Source of the DNA: Gnetum montanum
Lineage: Eukaryota > Streptophyta > Gnetopsida > Gnetales > Gnetaceae
Reading direction: 5' to 3'
Assembly (NCBI GenBank): GCA_015680685.1
Contig: MNCI01004138.1
Location: 212,290-276,289 of the forward strand
DNA: 64,000 nucleotides
Of this stretch, positions 34,461 through 46,867 are shown one piece after another. Position 1 is the first letter of the stretch; the number at the start of each line of letters is the position of its first letter. A program made the translations under genes and the position numbers. Below the pieces are notes generated by a model. That model was not told the DNA's origin, did not search any database, and worked only from the letters and a program-made list of their open reading frames with translations.

Positions 34461-34478
34461 TCTCCCGCATGACTAAGT
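34461..34478 (-). promoter_or_regulatory. Motif I of element D, at the end of integrase
   Basis: The - strand reads CAACTTAGTCATGCGGGAGA, next to the integrase tail Gln-Leu-Ser-His. Confidence 0.6.
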
Positions 34479-34479
34479 T

Positions 34480-35640
34480 GAAAGGAGAAGATTTGAAATA
34501 TGGAGTGTGGTTGTCTATTTGATGAGGCGTTTGTTGTATTGACTAGATTATGTTCATGGAAAGATTTAATTTGTTAGATGTTGACTTGTTGTTTCTTGTT
34601 TGGGCTCTTAGGTTTGTAGATCATTATGGCCCTAGAAGGAAAAGTCTTGTAAATGATGTAAGGTCCTTTCCACAACTTTTGAAACTTAGTTTGTTGAGGT
34701 ATGTGTGTGGGGTTCTAGTAGAGAAACTTATCTCCTAGTTGAAATTTGACTTTTTTGATTTTTAGGTCATGATGCTTTTTGTTGTAGGCCTTGTGCAACT
34801 CATTAGATAATAGGGCTACTAATAAGTTTTTGTCTAGCAGGTTGAGATTCATTAGTCTTTCTTTTTGGACTAGACTTAAGTCAAGGTCAATGTCATAAGC
34901 AGTTGAAAGTGTATAGAGCTCAAATTAAATAGGAGGTGTTGGTAATTTCTCGTACAAAAGCTCATAGGGAGAATAGCCTAGAAGAAGTTTCCATGTTGAG
35001 TGGTAAGCCCAAAGGGCATTATTGAGTTTTGTGCTCCACTCTTTCCTATACTTACTCATAGTTCTTATTAGAATCATTGTGATTTTCCTATTAGTAACCT
35101 CAACTTGACCATTAGGTTAGGAATGGTAAGGTGTTGTGAGTTTGTGTTCAACCCCTAAGCATTGCATGAGATTTTGAAAAGTAGTGCTTGTAAAGTGTGT
35201 TCCATTGTTAGAAATTAATGCATGTGGCATACCAAACCTATTTACAACATTTTTTTGTACAAATTTGGTAGTAGTAGAAGATGTATAGTCGATGATAGTT
35301 GTTGCTTTTGCGCATTTCATATAATAGTCAACAATAACTATGATGTATGCCTTTCCATTTGACATGGGCATGATAGGACCCATGAAATCAATGCCCGAGA
35401 TGTCAAAGGGTTTTAGTGATTGAATCCATTATTGAGATACCTCCATTCAAGCAGTCATTCCACCATCTCATTAGCATTGATCACAAGAGCAGGTGTAATG
35501 GTGAGCATCCATGAAGATTTTTGGCCAATAGCCATTAGGATTTTAATGGCTGTGCATCTCCAGGCATAGTGTCCTCCACAAGGACCTTCATGAGCATATT
35601 GGAGAGTGCATAGTTGATCAACATCAGGGACACACTAGTG
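34480..35640 (-). pseudogene. Integrase of element D
   Basis: The N-terminal zinc-binding region is at about 35520-35620 (Tyr-Ala-His-Glu-Gly-Pro-Cys-Gly-Gly-His-Tyr; later cysteines lost). The core at 35117-35400 has Met-Gly-Pro-Ile, Val-Asp-Tyr-Tyr-Met-Lys and Ser-Asn-Asn-Gly-Thr-His-Phe, where the usual Asp-Asn/Asp-Gly reads Asn-Asn. Pro-Tyr-His precedes the Glu region, with Val-Glu-Val-Thr-Asn-Arg-Lys (about 35100), Leu-Trp-Ala-Tyr-His and Gly-Tyr-Ser-Pro-Tyr-Glu-Leu. The C-terminal part ends Ser-Phe-His-Glu followed by Gln-Leu-Ser-His. The sequence type is that of plant Athila/Tat integrases. Several frameshifts and a stop split it. Confidence 0.85.
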
Positions 35641-35849
35641 AACCAGGCCATCAACACACACCTTGTAGAGGTGTTTTTTGATCTCCATGAAATGTTTTAC
35701 TTGGTGAAGAAATTATTGTTTCTTTTGGTGGTCAAACACTTGTGGCATTTCCTGAGTGAGAAGATAGGTGAGAATGCCATCATATCATTTTGGCTCATTG
35801 GACAATTGTTCAGTTATAGCCCCAGCAAAGAGGAGTTCATTAGGAAACA

Positions 35850-36300
35850 TATCAAATAATGGATCTTCTTCCTCTTTGTCATCCCATTGCAATTGAGACA
35901 AGTGATCAACGACCACATTCTTAGTGCCCTTTTGATTTGCCATCGTAAGATCAAATTCCTACAAGATCACCAACCACTATATGACATGGGGGCTCATTGT
36001 TGGCTTGTTCATCAGGAAGCAGATGGCATTATGGTCTATGTGCACAAAAACCTTGTATCCAAGCACATAATGCTTGAACTTCTCTAGAGTAAACACCACT
36101 ACCATCAATTCTTTCTTTGTGGCGATGTAATTTAGTTATGCACCCATAATGCTTCAACTAGCATAGTGGATGTAGTATGGATGTTTCTTGTCATCTAACT
36201 ATGTTAGCACCACTCGCAATTTTGATGCATCTATTATGGTATGAAATGGCCTAGACTAGTTAGGTGCTTGTAGAATTGGAGCTTCTACAAGTTTCTATTT
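35850..36300 (-). pseudogene. RNase H of element D
   Basis: The - strand reads Ile-Ile-Asp-Ala-Ser (first catalytic Asp), Tyr-Tyr-Ile-His-Tyr-Ala-Ser, Ala-Thr-Lys-Lys-Glu-Leu-Met-Val-Val-Val-Phe (catalytic Glu), Val-His-Ile-Asp-His-Asn-Ala (Asp) and Val-Val-Asp-His-Leu-Ser (last Asp). It follows RT without a gap. Several stops are present, but the catalytic residues can still be read. Confidence 0.85.
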
Positions 36301-37381
36301 CAATTGTTAGAATGCTTTTTCACATTCCATGGTCTAGATAAAGGGAGCATCTTTCTTTGTTAGCTCCACCAATGATTTTGCGGTATTAGAGAAATTCTCT
36401 ATGAATTGTCGGTAGTAGCGAGTATGTCCAAGGAATAACTGAACATATATAACTATTTCTGGTTGGTGGGTTATTCTTTGGATGACCCTTATTTTCTTAG
36501 GGTCTACCTCAATTCTTGCTTGTAATATTCTATGCCCTAATACAATGCCATCCTGGACCATTAAGTGACTTTTCTACCAATTGAGTCACAAGTTGGTTTC
36601 AAGAAATCATTTCAAAACTTACTCAAGGTGGTCTAGGGTTTGCTCAAATGTAGCTCCATAAGTGGAGAAGTCATCCATGAAGACTTCCATTGATTTGCTG
36701 TGAAAAAAATGCTCAAGTCCAGGCATTGAAATGTAGCAGGAGCATTGCATAGACCAAATGACATCTTATAATATGCAAAAGTCCCTGAGGGACTCATGAA
36801 TGTTGTCTTTCCTTGGTCTTCTAGTGTAATTTGAATTTGGTTATAGCCACTTAAACCATCTAGAAAGTTGTAGTAGTAATGCAAGATATTGTGTTGAGCA
36901 CATAGTCAACAAATTAAAACTAAAAATGATCTTTGAATGTTGCCATATTCAGTAGTCAAAAGTCGATGCAGACTTGCCACTTGCCATCTTTCTTTGGCAC
37001 AATTACGAGTGGACTAACCCACTCACTATCCACAATGGGATAGATGAACCTTGCCTTGAGGAGTTGCTTGATTTTCTCTTTGATGATCTACTTCAGTTTG
37101 GGATTTAGTCACCTCTCTAGCTATCTTTTTGGCTTCATGGCTAGATCAATGTAGATGTGATGCTAGCATATCCTAGGATCAATCCCTATGAGTTTAGGAT
37201 ATGACCAAGCGAAGGCTGCTGACCATTTTTTAACTACCTTCAATAGCATCATTTTCTGCTCTAGAGAAAGATTGGCATTGATTATAATTAGCTTCTCATT
37301 TTTCAAAAACACATATTCCATTTTGGCTGGTAGCATTTTTGGTTTAAGGTGCTCTTGTTTAAATTTTGCAGGAATTTTCAA
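36301..37381 (-). pseudogene. Reverse transcriptase of element D
   Basis: An N-terminal extension (37163-37381) with Tyr-Val-Phe-Leu and Phe-Ala-Trp-Ser is typical of Athila/Tat pol. RT begins with Ser-Pro-Leu-Val-Ile-Val-Pro-Lys-Lys-Asp-Gly (about 37010), then Phe-Leu-Asp-Gly-Leu-Ser-Gly-Tyr-Asn-Gln (36860), Phe-Gly-Leu-Cys-Asn-Ala-Pro-Ala-Thr-Phe (36745) and the active site Phe-Met-Asp-Asp (about 36675). The last is reached only after a frameshift in a run of T. Then come Leu-Gly-His and Phe-Leu-Gly-His-Thr-Arg-Tyr-Tyr-Arg (36400). It copied element RNA in the virus-like particle. Stops and shifts have since inactivated it. Confidence 0.9.
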
Positions 37382-37623
37382 CTCTCCCTAGTGAGTATCA
37401 TCATTCGTATCATCAGAGAGTTGGTGATGAAGTTGCTCAAGTTCATTCATGCTTGTGACATATGCACATTTCAGGCTCTTAGTCGGTTCCATGCAAAGTG
37501 TGTTGCTTTCAAAATTAGTGGTTAGCCATTTGGTGCCCTCTTATTTTGTGGTTGCTACGTATAGACACCTTTGGATTTCTACTTCTAGTGCACATTGCTT
37601 GCATGCAGAGATAGATGCTTGCT

Positions 37624-38214
37624 TTAAGGTCCAAAGTTTCTAGACCCTATATCATTATATGGGATGCATAAAACCCTCTTCTTATCGATCTTTCCAAATG
37701 CTTTTTTTTTAGATATTTCCATGGAAGGATCTCTAATGCCCATTTTGACATCAATAGTGCTAAGCCATGCCCTTCCGATGATGATTGGAAAATCCCCTTT
37801 GTAGTTATCCACTTTGATTACTAAGAAATTAGTAGGATAAGACCACCCATAGATAGTGGTTATAAAGTCTTCTACTAGTCCTAATGGAATAGCGATGGAC
37901 TAGTTTGCCAATTCTAATCTTATGTTACTCTTCTTGAGAGGAGGCAGGTTCCATGTGGTGTACATCTCATGGAAAATCAAATTGACACTAAAACCTGAAT
38001 CAAGAAGAGATTTGCATGGTTCATTCCCAATAATTTGTAAATAAATTAGAGGACTTCTAGGATTGGCTAATTTCTTGGGAAGGTTTCTAGCATAGATCCA
38101 ATCAAATACAATATGAGTAAACATGATAGTATGGATCCTAGGTAGACTTTGGTTTGAAGGGGACTTGAAGGTGTTGGGTACAAAGGAAAATGTAGGAGCA
38201 GGGTGGTCAATCAT
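37624..38214 (-). pseudogene. Protease of element D
   Basis: Aspartic protease that would mature gag-pol. The catalytic Leu-Leu-Asp-Ser-Gly-Phe is at about 38000 (Ala to Phe after the triad), followed by Ser-Val-Asn-Leu-Ile, Leu-Pro-Pro-Leu-Lys, and Phe-Pro-Ile-Ile-Ile-Gly-Arg-Ala-Trp-Leu (37770). The tail leads through a Lys-rich spacer to RT. One stop at about 37900 interrupts an otherwise long frame. The same C-terminal block is seen in A, C and E. Confidence 0.85.
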
Positions 38215-40653
38215 GGGTATATTTGAGGGCTTAAGTGGACTATGAGGTTGAAAGAAAGGTCTTTTATTTGATTTAGTATTTGATACATTCGATTAATTAA
38301 CTAATTGTAAGTTAATAGCCCTTGTAGCATTGCGTAGTTGTGGTTGAGATTGTAGTTCATCCTACATAGGTGGAGTAGGTGGTAGCTGTGCAAGTGGAGG
38401 AGGAGCATGTGCAGGTATAGGAGAAGGATAAGGGTAAGAGGTGGTATTCCTTCTTTCATGTGGAGAATGAGGTCTATATAAATCAGAAGGGTGGTAGTGA
38501 GGCTAAAAGGTAGAGACATGTCTAGAGGAGTCATGTGGAAACAGTGGTTGCTAAACATAGTAACCATATGGATCAAGCTATTAATAAGGGTATTGTTGCC
38601 TTGGTGGTTCTAGTGCTCATGATTGTGGTTGATGCCATTATTGATACTACTTATATGGTTGTGGTGGATCTCCACTTGGATAATATTGTTGTTGTTTATA
38701 GAACTGCCTAAAATTACCTTGAGGATAAGGTAATCTTCTGGATGTTTACCTCTGTGTAAGTCGTGGATTTAAGGCATACACCATAGGCTCTTGTAAGTGT
38801 GACACAATGGGGAAACATCCCTTAGGATGTACATATTAGTAGACATCACATCCACCATCATTATTTGATTTACTTTCCGTAGCCTCTTCTACTGTAGCAA
38901 TCTTGCCCTTAACCTTTGTGATATGCACGTTTAGCTTCTTTGCACCTCCTGTAGTCATAATCACTACCTTGTTCTTTGGACTCTTCAGCAATTTTTAGGA
39001 TAGCTTGAAATCTGCTATCCATGGAGTCCCATAACTAATCAACTTTGGGTGTAAGTTTAGACTAAAACTTTTGGAGTGGTAATATTTTCTTATTCATCCC
39101 CTCATCAAGTATAGACTCGTCCTCACTGTTGCAGAATTGAACCTTCCTCTTGCGAATGGAAGGATCACAGTTGTACTCTTTTGCACTTTTTCTTTTTTTA
39201 AATTTCCCTTCCTCTTTAGCTACCTTCTCAATTAATTATTGTGTTTGATGGGCACTTAGTTTTGAGAGTCATCCCTAGGTATAGACACCAAGGGTTCTCC
39301 TTGTTTTTGATTAAAGCCCATCTACTATGTGGCAAAGTTGATCCAGTTGAGAATAATCATGGCTAGGACACTTGTGCATCAAGGAATAATATTAACCAAT
39401 GGTAGTGTCCAAGGGTTCTTGTGTTCCTTGTTTCCATCCTTGGATTTTCCTTCTCAAGTTTGACACTTTGGAGTACGTTCGATATTTATCATTGAACAAC
39501 TCCAACATGATACTTCATCATTTGATAAATTCTAGCTTTAAGGACTGGTACTAGTTCTCTGCTTCTTTGATGAGTGTCCTACAGAACAACTTGAGTTTCT
39601 GTCACTCATTCTTTATGTTTTGCAAAGCACATGCATCTTGGAAAGCTTGAAGATGGTTATACAGATTAGGGTTATATCCTCCTTCAAATTGAGGAATGTT
39701 GTTCATCTCTAACTTTTTGATCTGACTATCCTTGACATGCCTTGCTCGAATTCTTATTGCCTCTGTGATATTAAGCATCTTCTGGTAGCAAGGAGAGGCT
39801 CATCAAAGCCTTGACCATGTTGCCTATGGTGCCTTCAACTACCCTTTTGTTCATGGCGATGTGCCTTTGTTGAACATATGGGCCCTTGATCTTGCCTTTC
39901 TCAATGATCATTTCGGTCATTTGGTCTTGTCAATTATTTTGGTTACCTCCATCATACTCTCACCTTCTGTGGTCACAGTTAGAGTTAGAAGAAGAAGATG
40001 ATGATGATGAAGGACAAGAGGCAAGAGAACCAACACCATCATGGTGCCTATTTCCACCTCTTCGGTGATCTCGACCACAATCATGATCTTTCTTTTTGTC
40101 TGCATTCCCACCTTGACTTACTCCTCTAGATCCTTTTTTGTCATTGGATCCATTTTTTCTAAAACCAGGATTGTGAACCGTGGACTGCAAGTTTTGGTTT
40201 TGACCTCCTTCATTGAAGTCAAAGAGAGGAATTTCATTGAATGGAAAACCCCAAAAGAAGGGTTCTCCACCAGCTTGTTGGTATAATAGGAATAGAGAAT
40301 CGTTAAATCTTTTTCCCTTCAAAGATTCATAGTGCTGCTCTAGCTATTAATCTTGTAGACATTGTGCTTCAGTGGGATGATAATCCCTAGTGTTAGTATC
40401 TTGCACAATATACTCAGCATGACATTCCAAAAGATCATATCGTATAAGCATTTGGTGAAGCATTCTAAGAACAAATCGATTGGAGGATGAAGGACAAAAT
40501 TGTGTTGCCATGTTGTTCATCTAGGTGCAGGATGAAGGTGAAATTTGGTACATACTCATCAAGATGAGCATATACTATTCGATATTTTTGAGGCACTAGT
40601 TGATAAGCTTTATCAAACTTGGATGGAGAATCGCTCCTGTGAGAAGAAGACAT
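38215..40653 (-). pseudogene. gag of element D
   Basis: The ATG at 40653 is 142 nt after the primer site, and the N-terminus begins Met-Ser-Ser-Ser, as in E. Next come an Asp/Lys/Arg/His-rich part with a run of eight Ser (39960-40130); the core from about 39740 with Ile-Lys-Lys-Leu-Glu-Met-Asn-Asn-Ile-Pro, Trp-Tyr-Gln-Ser-Leu, Leu-Arg-Arg-Lys-Ile-Gln-Gly-Trp-Lys and Glu-Pro-Leu-Asp; an HPK cluster at 38800-38880 (Cys-x-x-Tyr-Tyr-Tyr-x-His-Pro-Lys-Gly-Cys); and a Tyr/Pro/His-rich tail. Frames are broken at several points. Open frames in the other register (39917-40111 and the + strand ones) are shadows. Confidence 0.8.
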
Positions 40654-40794
40654 TTTCAGTTAGAAAAATAAAATGTAGTGTGCTTCTAAATATTTTTGTA
40701 GTAATCTTTAAGATGTGATGTGACTCTAAGGTTTGTTCCAACAATTTAAATAATTTTACTAGGTCCTAGATAGTGCACAAAACAACCAAAAGGT

Positions 40795-40812
40795 CCTTAG
40801 AAATGGTGCCAA
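40795..40812 (-). promoter_or_regulatory. Primer binding site of element D
   Basis: The - strand reads TTGGCACCATTTCTAAGG just after the LTR end. It fits the tRNA-Asp primer site TGGCGCCGTTGCCGGGG with CpG decay. Confidence 0.7.
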
Positions 40813-41658
40813 TGATAAGTGGTGAGGTACCCCTATGCCCAACCATATGAATCACTAAGCCATTACGTGCCATCTAGTCAAATTCCATGGACTTATAGTT
40901 ATCTAGTACACTAGTTTCTCTAGGAAGTGAAATGAGCATTAAGAATGTTTGTTGTCTTCCCAACTACACTTGTGAGGCTTAAGGATATGGTTTAAGTGTA
41001 ATTGAGGTATATGAATTTTTTTATCATTTTATGTTTTACAGATGCGATCGCCCACAACAAGAATGAAAAGTGAGGTAATTTAAAATCCAATTGGTTTATT
41101 ACTTATCTAGTCTAACATAAGTAATCATCCCACTTTCTTGAACACCTATAGTGCTACTAGGCTACCAAATGTTAAGTGTTGCGGGGTTACCAAGTACTAT
41201 ATGTATGCTTGAAGTGGGTATTCTTGCGTTCATTAACTACTAGAACTAAATTACTTAATTGAAATGCACTAAAGTAATGTGCAATAAAAGAAACATTAAT
41301 ATACTCTCAGTGCTACAAGGATGGTCAAAAGAGTTCTTTTTATTCCCATCACACTGTTGCACTCAGGTACATTAGTGCTTGAACAAAAAACTGTACACAC
41401 TTAGATTCCTTTTGTGGGCACTCAAAAAATATTCTAACTTTGAAAAAAATAAACTGCAAGAGCTTCGCTACTTTGGCTGAAAAATAACATAAAAATTGAC
41501 TCAAAACTGGAGCCTAGGTGCTATATTTATAGGCCAGTGTATATACCATGATGTTGGATACCCAATGTCATAGTGAGACCTAGACGTTGTGTACTTGACA
41601 TCGTAGCTCTGGTGTTGTGTACTTGATGTTGGAGTAGAGGAAAAATAGTGATTGATCA
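40813..41658 (-). repeat. 5' LTR of element D (846 bp)
   Basis: It ends TTATCA at 40813 and begins TGATCA at 41658 (decayed TGATGA). It aligns along its length with 31525-32380, including the TATA region (ctatatttatagg, 41520) and degenerate U3 repeats at 41555-41635. Confidence 0.88.
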
Positions 41659-42150
41659 ATTTATTAATCCATAAATAGAATAAATTTAATGTATAACATA
41701 TAGGTGATTGTAGATCATTATCTTACCACCTAAACTAGGAGTAATATGTGAACTTTGTATGATTTATTCTAAGTGAGGCATATGATTATTGATGTTGTTT
41801 AGCCCATTGTTAATCTAAGTTAAATTACAGAAATGTAATTAATAGGGATTTATAATGATTGAGGCTTCATATTAGAGGCTATGACATTTCATTTATCACA
41901 TCATAGCTAATTATAGTTATAATTTTATTGTTCATTATAGCCTCACAACTAACTAAAATTCATCCTTGAGTCATAAAAATAAGACAATTTTTGTTATAAA
42001 ATTATAAGATTGGCTGAAAATGACATTAATTAAAGATTAACTAACATTACAAAAATTTTAGTGTTGCATTACAAAATTTATTCAAGCGGTTTACATTATA
42101 AAAACTAACAGAATGTAGGAAAAATGTTAAAAAATGACAAAAAATGTAGA
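41659..42150 (-). repeat. Relic of an older B-type LTR (element G), target of D
   Basis: The segment at 41715-41810 (accacctaaactagga, gtatgatttattctaag, gaggcatatgatt) matches the B LTRs at 4950-5010 and 13270-13340 in the same orientation. Later words (attaaagattaactaacatta) fit further along the LTR. Ends are not preserved. Confidence 0.5.
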
Positions 42151-42659
42151 AAATCTTTAAACATTTTTTAAAAATCCATGGATGATTAATCTTCAAGTTA
42201 TTCTAGGATATGATGCTTGTTTAGGCATCTATTTCTCCATGAATGCTTTTCCTTTTATGAATAATTTTTGAAAGATAAATTGATATTTTTCTTGATTAAT
42301 CCATTTCATGCAAAATTTTTGGATACAATACTTTTAGAAACTTATTGGCTTGGAAAAACCACGTATTTATGTGATGTGCTTTGCTTTGAATGCTAGTGCC
42401 TAGTTCTTGTGTTGTTGGTAGTCTACCATTCATTATGCAAGGTTCTTAGTCATATCTCTTTGATTTGTAAATTTGGCTTTTAGAACCTAGAGTATGCAAG
42501 TTTTATTTGGTTTGATTATAAAGCTAGGGCTCATATTCACATAGAGTGAATGTTGTTGTTTCTTCATCTCTATTCTTGATCTATGGTTGTAAGCATGACA
42601 AAATTAGAGTATATAAGATTGGTCATTTAAAGATAGTGAGTTAAGTCTTCAATTCATAG
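42151..42659. other. Unassigned sequence within element G relic
   Basis: AT-rich, short frames only. By position it would be the 3' noncoding part of an element on the - strand. Confidence 0.4.
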
Positions 42660-43500
42660 CTACTTCATCTTTAGTTTAGTTTGACTAATCACCTTGATGG
42701 CATCCAAGATGCTTGCCCCTGCACTTGTAGTAGGTTGTTACAAAATGATTTTGAGCTTCACCTTGGTTGTTGTATGCTCCCTTTCCTTAATCCTTTTCAA
42801 TAGCCTTACTTGATCTTTGTAATTATTTTTAATTATCTCATGTCACATTGCTTCATCCTTCTATGTAATTATTATTTAATCCTTCTTATGATTCTTAATT
42901 TCAAGTGCACTTTGTTGCCTAATTGCTCTTACTTCTTGCATTAATACATTTTATATTTTTCTTGGTCAACATTAAGAGCTCCAAATTGGCTTTCATCATT
43001 TGTTCTTAGATGTGTTAGAGGAAATTCTCCAGTAGTTTCTTTTCTTTATTAATGATCCCCAACATTTGATTTTCTATCGTAAGATCTTTATTCTTATTTT
43101 GAAACATGATGATGACCTTTTAAAATGCATATGCCTCTACTCAGGCTTGTGATGCATCCCACATTACTTCTTCTCTTGCTTAACTTTATTCTACTTAGCT
43201 ACAGGATGTGTGAGTTCATCTATGTAGAACTAACTAAATATATTTGAAGTCATAAACCATATGGTTTCATTAGTTGCACACAAATTTAAGCTATCTCTTC
43301 TTGCATCTTTTGGACATCTAACTTTGCCTACCATAGTAGGGCATCAAATAACACTATGTTTTCCTTGATAGAGCTGAGGTTAGATTATAGAGTTATAACA
43401 TTATTTAGAATTTCATGATAAAATTAATGTAACTTTTTTAACATTTGAATATTTACATGTCAAAGTATTAAATCCCATTTTAATAATTTATCATGGTTAG
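42660..43500 (-). pseudogene. Coiled-coil aORF remnant (element G)
   Basis: The - strand gives charged coil-like sequence in several short frames, such as Val-Gln-Lys-Met-Gln-Glu-Glu-Ile-Ala, Met-Gln-Glu-Val-Arg-Ala-Ile-Arg-Gln-Gln and Gln-Val-Arg-Leu-Leu-Lys-Arg-Ile-Lys-Glu. It lies on the expected side of the LTR relic for a - strand element like B. Homology to the B and E aORFs is suggested by composition and position only. Confidence 0.35.
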
Positions 43501-44900
43501 CTAAAGTACACAAATATTTAATTTAATAGTCCACTACTTTAAATATACCATTTTAAGGTACATTATGGACCAAAATCTTATCATCATGATGTATAGTGCA
43601 ATATGGATTATCATGATTATTTTTATTAAATTCAACATGTAACCCCTCATTAACAAGTTGATAGATAGAAACTAAAGTTATGGTAAACTTAGCGCCACAA
43701 TATAAATCTTCCAAATTTGGACTAAAAAATTAGTTATTATTACATTCAATAATTTTTATTAAAAACCCATTCTAAATTCCTACAAAATGAGGCTTTACTT
43801 TATTATTTCTATTAAAAGAAAAAGAAAAATTACTAATAAAGTGACATGAGGAATCATAATCAATATACATATAACCATCATATGTATTACTATTTATTTT
43901 TGTTGCCCTTATTGGTGCTTGGTTAATTTGTAGAGTCTATCATTAGTTTTCATGAAAATGTAATATCTATCCAAGAGATCTTATGAGTGTTCAGATATAA
44001 TAAAGATTCAATTCCAATTTCATTTATAGTGAGAGCATTAAAATCAATAATTAGAGGTTGTGATTCTTTCTTTACAAAATTGGAAAACTTGGGCTTTGAC
44101 ATAGATTATTTTTTAATTTAGTTACTAAGTTTCTTAGACCTTAGTTTGATAATTGATTGGTCTAATGGTTAGTTATGACTTTTTCTTTAGGATTATTTAG
44201 ATTATGATAATAATCATTTGTGTCATAACTACACTATTTTCTAAAAATATTACAATATAAGATGGCTATTTTTTTTAAACAATTTCCTTTTCACCTTCAT
44301 TACTTGAGAGGAGACATTAGCATTGGATGCATAAGCATTTATTTTAGGTTCTACTTCTAATAATTTCACATAAATCTCCATTATGGTATGCGTATTTTCA
44401 CCATTTTTCATCATCTAGTGGAAGACATTGTATGAAGATGGAAGCACTCTCAATATATAGAACTTGATAGTCTTATCTAAAACTTGAGCATTCTATTCTT
44501 GAAGATGAGCCTAAAATGTAGAGACTTTTTAGGGAAGTGTGGCCATAGATTTTATTTCTTTAATTTTTTTCCACATATTTTACCTAGTATCTTGCTTTTT
44601 CATAAGTTTTAGAAATTCTATAGACATTCTTAAGGCTATGATGATTTACATCATCTTGTTGTTGTCATCTATTGTAGTAATTTGTATCAATGTTTCTTCA
44701 AGGTTATTTTCCAAAAGTAGAAATATCATTTGTAACTTTCATACATTATAAGGTAATGCATTCTAAGCTTTACTTTCAAGTAGTAATGTATAAGTTCTTA
44801 TCTTTATCATGGGTGTATAGGATTCTTTTTACCAGCTCTTAATGGGAGTGATATTTAACTTCAGGGATTAGTTACCATATTTTTCTAGTATCATATTATG
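43501..44900 (-). pseudogene. Ty1/copia gag-protease remnant
   Basis: From right to left on the - strand: a gag segment with Trp-x-Lys-Ile-Lys-Glu-Ile-Lys and Leu-Pro-Ser-Ser-Tyr-Asn-Val-Phe (about 44400-44600); a decayed zinc-knuckle region (44220-44290); a protease with Tyr-Val-Asp-Tyr-Asp-Ser-Ser-Cys-His-Phe (about 43870), a damaged Asp-Ser-Gly-Ala-x-x-His; then Leu-Val-Ser-Ile-Tyr-Gln-Leu-Val-Asn-Glu-Gly and Asn-Gly-Ile-Phe-Lys-Val (43640-43530), typical of the copia pre-integrase region. Integrase and RT are missing beyond 43500. LTRs were not found. Confidence 0.65.
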
Positions 44901-46867
44901 TTTCTAGGATGTTCAATGACATAACCTTACAACAAGACTAAAATTGTGATTAGTAGTCTATACCTTCATGGTTAACTTTTGAAAGTTATTTAAGTTGTAT
45001 AAAAAAATGTGTCTCTAGGTTAAACTGACATAATTAAACATAAACGAACAAAACCTCTAATGGATTCATTAACTAATTTTAGTTAAGATTCTTTGTAACA
45101 TAGATTATATCTTGACCATGATGGAGACACCATGGCAGTGATCATATTAGCATGAAGAGAACAATAATTTAAAAAATAAAAAATGTAATGAAGAGTTTAA
45201 ACATCCTTAATAGATCCAACCATACCTTAACATGTAACATGAACAAGGCTCTTCAATAAGCATTCATATTTCTATGACAAATTATGATGTAAGTATAAAT
45301 TAACTTGAGCATTGCATCACACGATCTATAAGAGTATATATAAAGATGTACACATTAGAAGGATAGTATGCCTTGTTAAAGTGAATGATGTTTTGAAACA
45401 TATACATGCGGTCCACATGATTGATACCAATGATTTTCTTATACCCATGTTTTTGGTACTTTAGCAACCCGTAGAGGTCTATATTTGACATTATCAAATC
45501 CTTGTGGCATAAATAAAAACCAAAAATATAATCACTTTTAGCAACATTTTGGGCTTCTACAAGCTTTTAATGGTGACTTATAATCATCCTTAGGATGACA
45601 AGCATAAGTTTTGGCATTTTTAATGGCTTCAAAAGGTTCAAATCAAGTCATTTTATTAGGATGATGCTAGTATCAATGTCATCTAGTATCAATGTTAACT
45701 ACCACTGTTGCCTTCATTCACAACCCTAAAAACATTCCCTCCAAACATAATTTTTACTTCAATGAACCTTTGATGGCAATTCCACATCATGCCCATGATG
45801 ATGAACATTAGTTTCAATGATTCTAGAGGTCTCAAAAGGACCGAATTAGCATGTTTTATCTAGGTGATGCCTAGGTAATTTTGATGTTAATGTTAGCATC
45901 ACTTGTAGGTCACATCACATGAACTCAACTCTAAATGAAACTTTTTAGCTTTGTGTGATCTTCATTGTCTATTCCATATTCTACTAATAATGATTTACAA
46001 TAGTTAAGATGACAAAAATAATTTTAAGGCCTCATATATGAAATTTAGTATATAGAGAGTTGAGTAATGTTGATTCTAGTAATACCATATTCAAGTAATA
46101 CCATTTAGTATATAGAGAGTTAAGTGAATTTCAAGTTGCTAGTTATAAATCTTGTGAGTTTTAGGAAACCTAGGCCAATAAATACTAGGTTGTTACATTA
46201 ATTATAGGAAATGTTTTTAAGATTATAGAGTACTTGTTGAATTTCATAAGATCTTGAGAGTACTAGCATCTATGTCATTTTCATTTCTTGCATTCTCCTC
46301 AACAATCCTATCTACAACATTTCATCAACTTAGTCTTGGTGCTGACATTACTAGTATCATACATTGACATACTGATGCTAGCATTAGCATCATCTACACT
46401 AGCATGAGCATAATCACTACATTGCCTAGCATCACTATCAAGATAGCATTTTCAAACAACTTTGTTTGTATTTCAAATTAGCACAAAACAATGTCAACAA
46501 GTTTCTTACTCATCTTCTAAGCTATAAGACATCAAAAATCATCAATTAAATTTTTTTCTTATTAATTCTTATTTGTTTATTATTATTTATTATTTATTTA
46601 TTAATTTTTAAATTTCTATATATGTCATGGTATATATACTCCCATTATCTCTTAGGCCTTCATAGGAGGTGAATTTTGTCATTTAATTGAAGAAAATAAT
46701 TTTTACTTACTAGGAAGTAAAATTGTAAACCCTATCTAACACGTTGGTCTTTCATTCACCATTCATGTTATGTTTCATATTTTTTTTAAATCATACTCAT
46801 CTCATCCATATTTCATCAAATTTACTATTAAGTTTATCATTATTTATTAATTCTCCTATTGATTCTG
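44901..46867. other. Unassigned AT-rich sequence
   Basis: A - strand frame at 45300-45660 reads through Gly-Ile-Asn-His-Val-Asp-Arg-Met and a Cys/Lys/Pro-rich part, but I cannot identify it. Bases 46360-46450 contain repeated ctagcat/gctagcattagcat words; 46560-46620 is (TTATTA)-rich. Confidence 0.45.

Larger units (their letters stand above)
31525..41658 (-). mobile_element. Element D: nearly complete Athila-like Ty3/gypsy element
   Basis: A - strand element of about 10.1 kb with LTRs at both ends (31525-32380 and 40813-41658), primer site, gag, protease, RT, RNase H, integrase, motif I, a long 3' UTR and a polypurine tract. It has no coiled-coil aORF. The flanking five bases are atgta on the left and attta on the right, a possible target-site duplication with one mismatch. 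The right flank looks like an older LTR of the same family. All reading frames are broken, so D is no longer autonomous. Confidence 0.88.

Noticed and set aside
39917-40111. ORFs with acidic run (Asp-Asp-Asp-Asp) or hydrophobic character opposite gag of D
   Set aside because: They are shadows of the gag Ser run read in other frames.
31525-41658. Endogenous caulimovirus
   Set aside because: An integrase, a tRNA-Asp-like primer site and paired LTRs with TG...CA ends identify an LTR retrotransposon.
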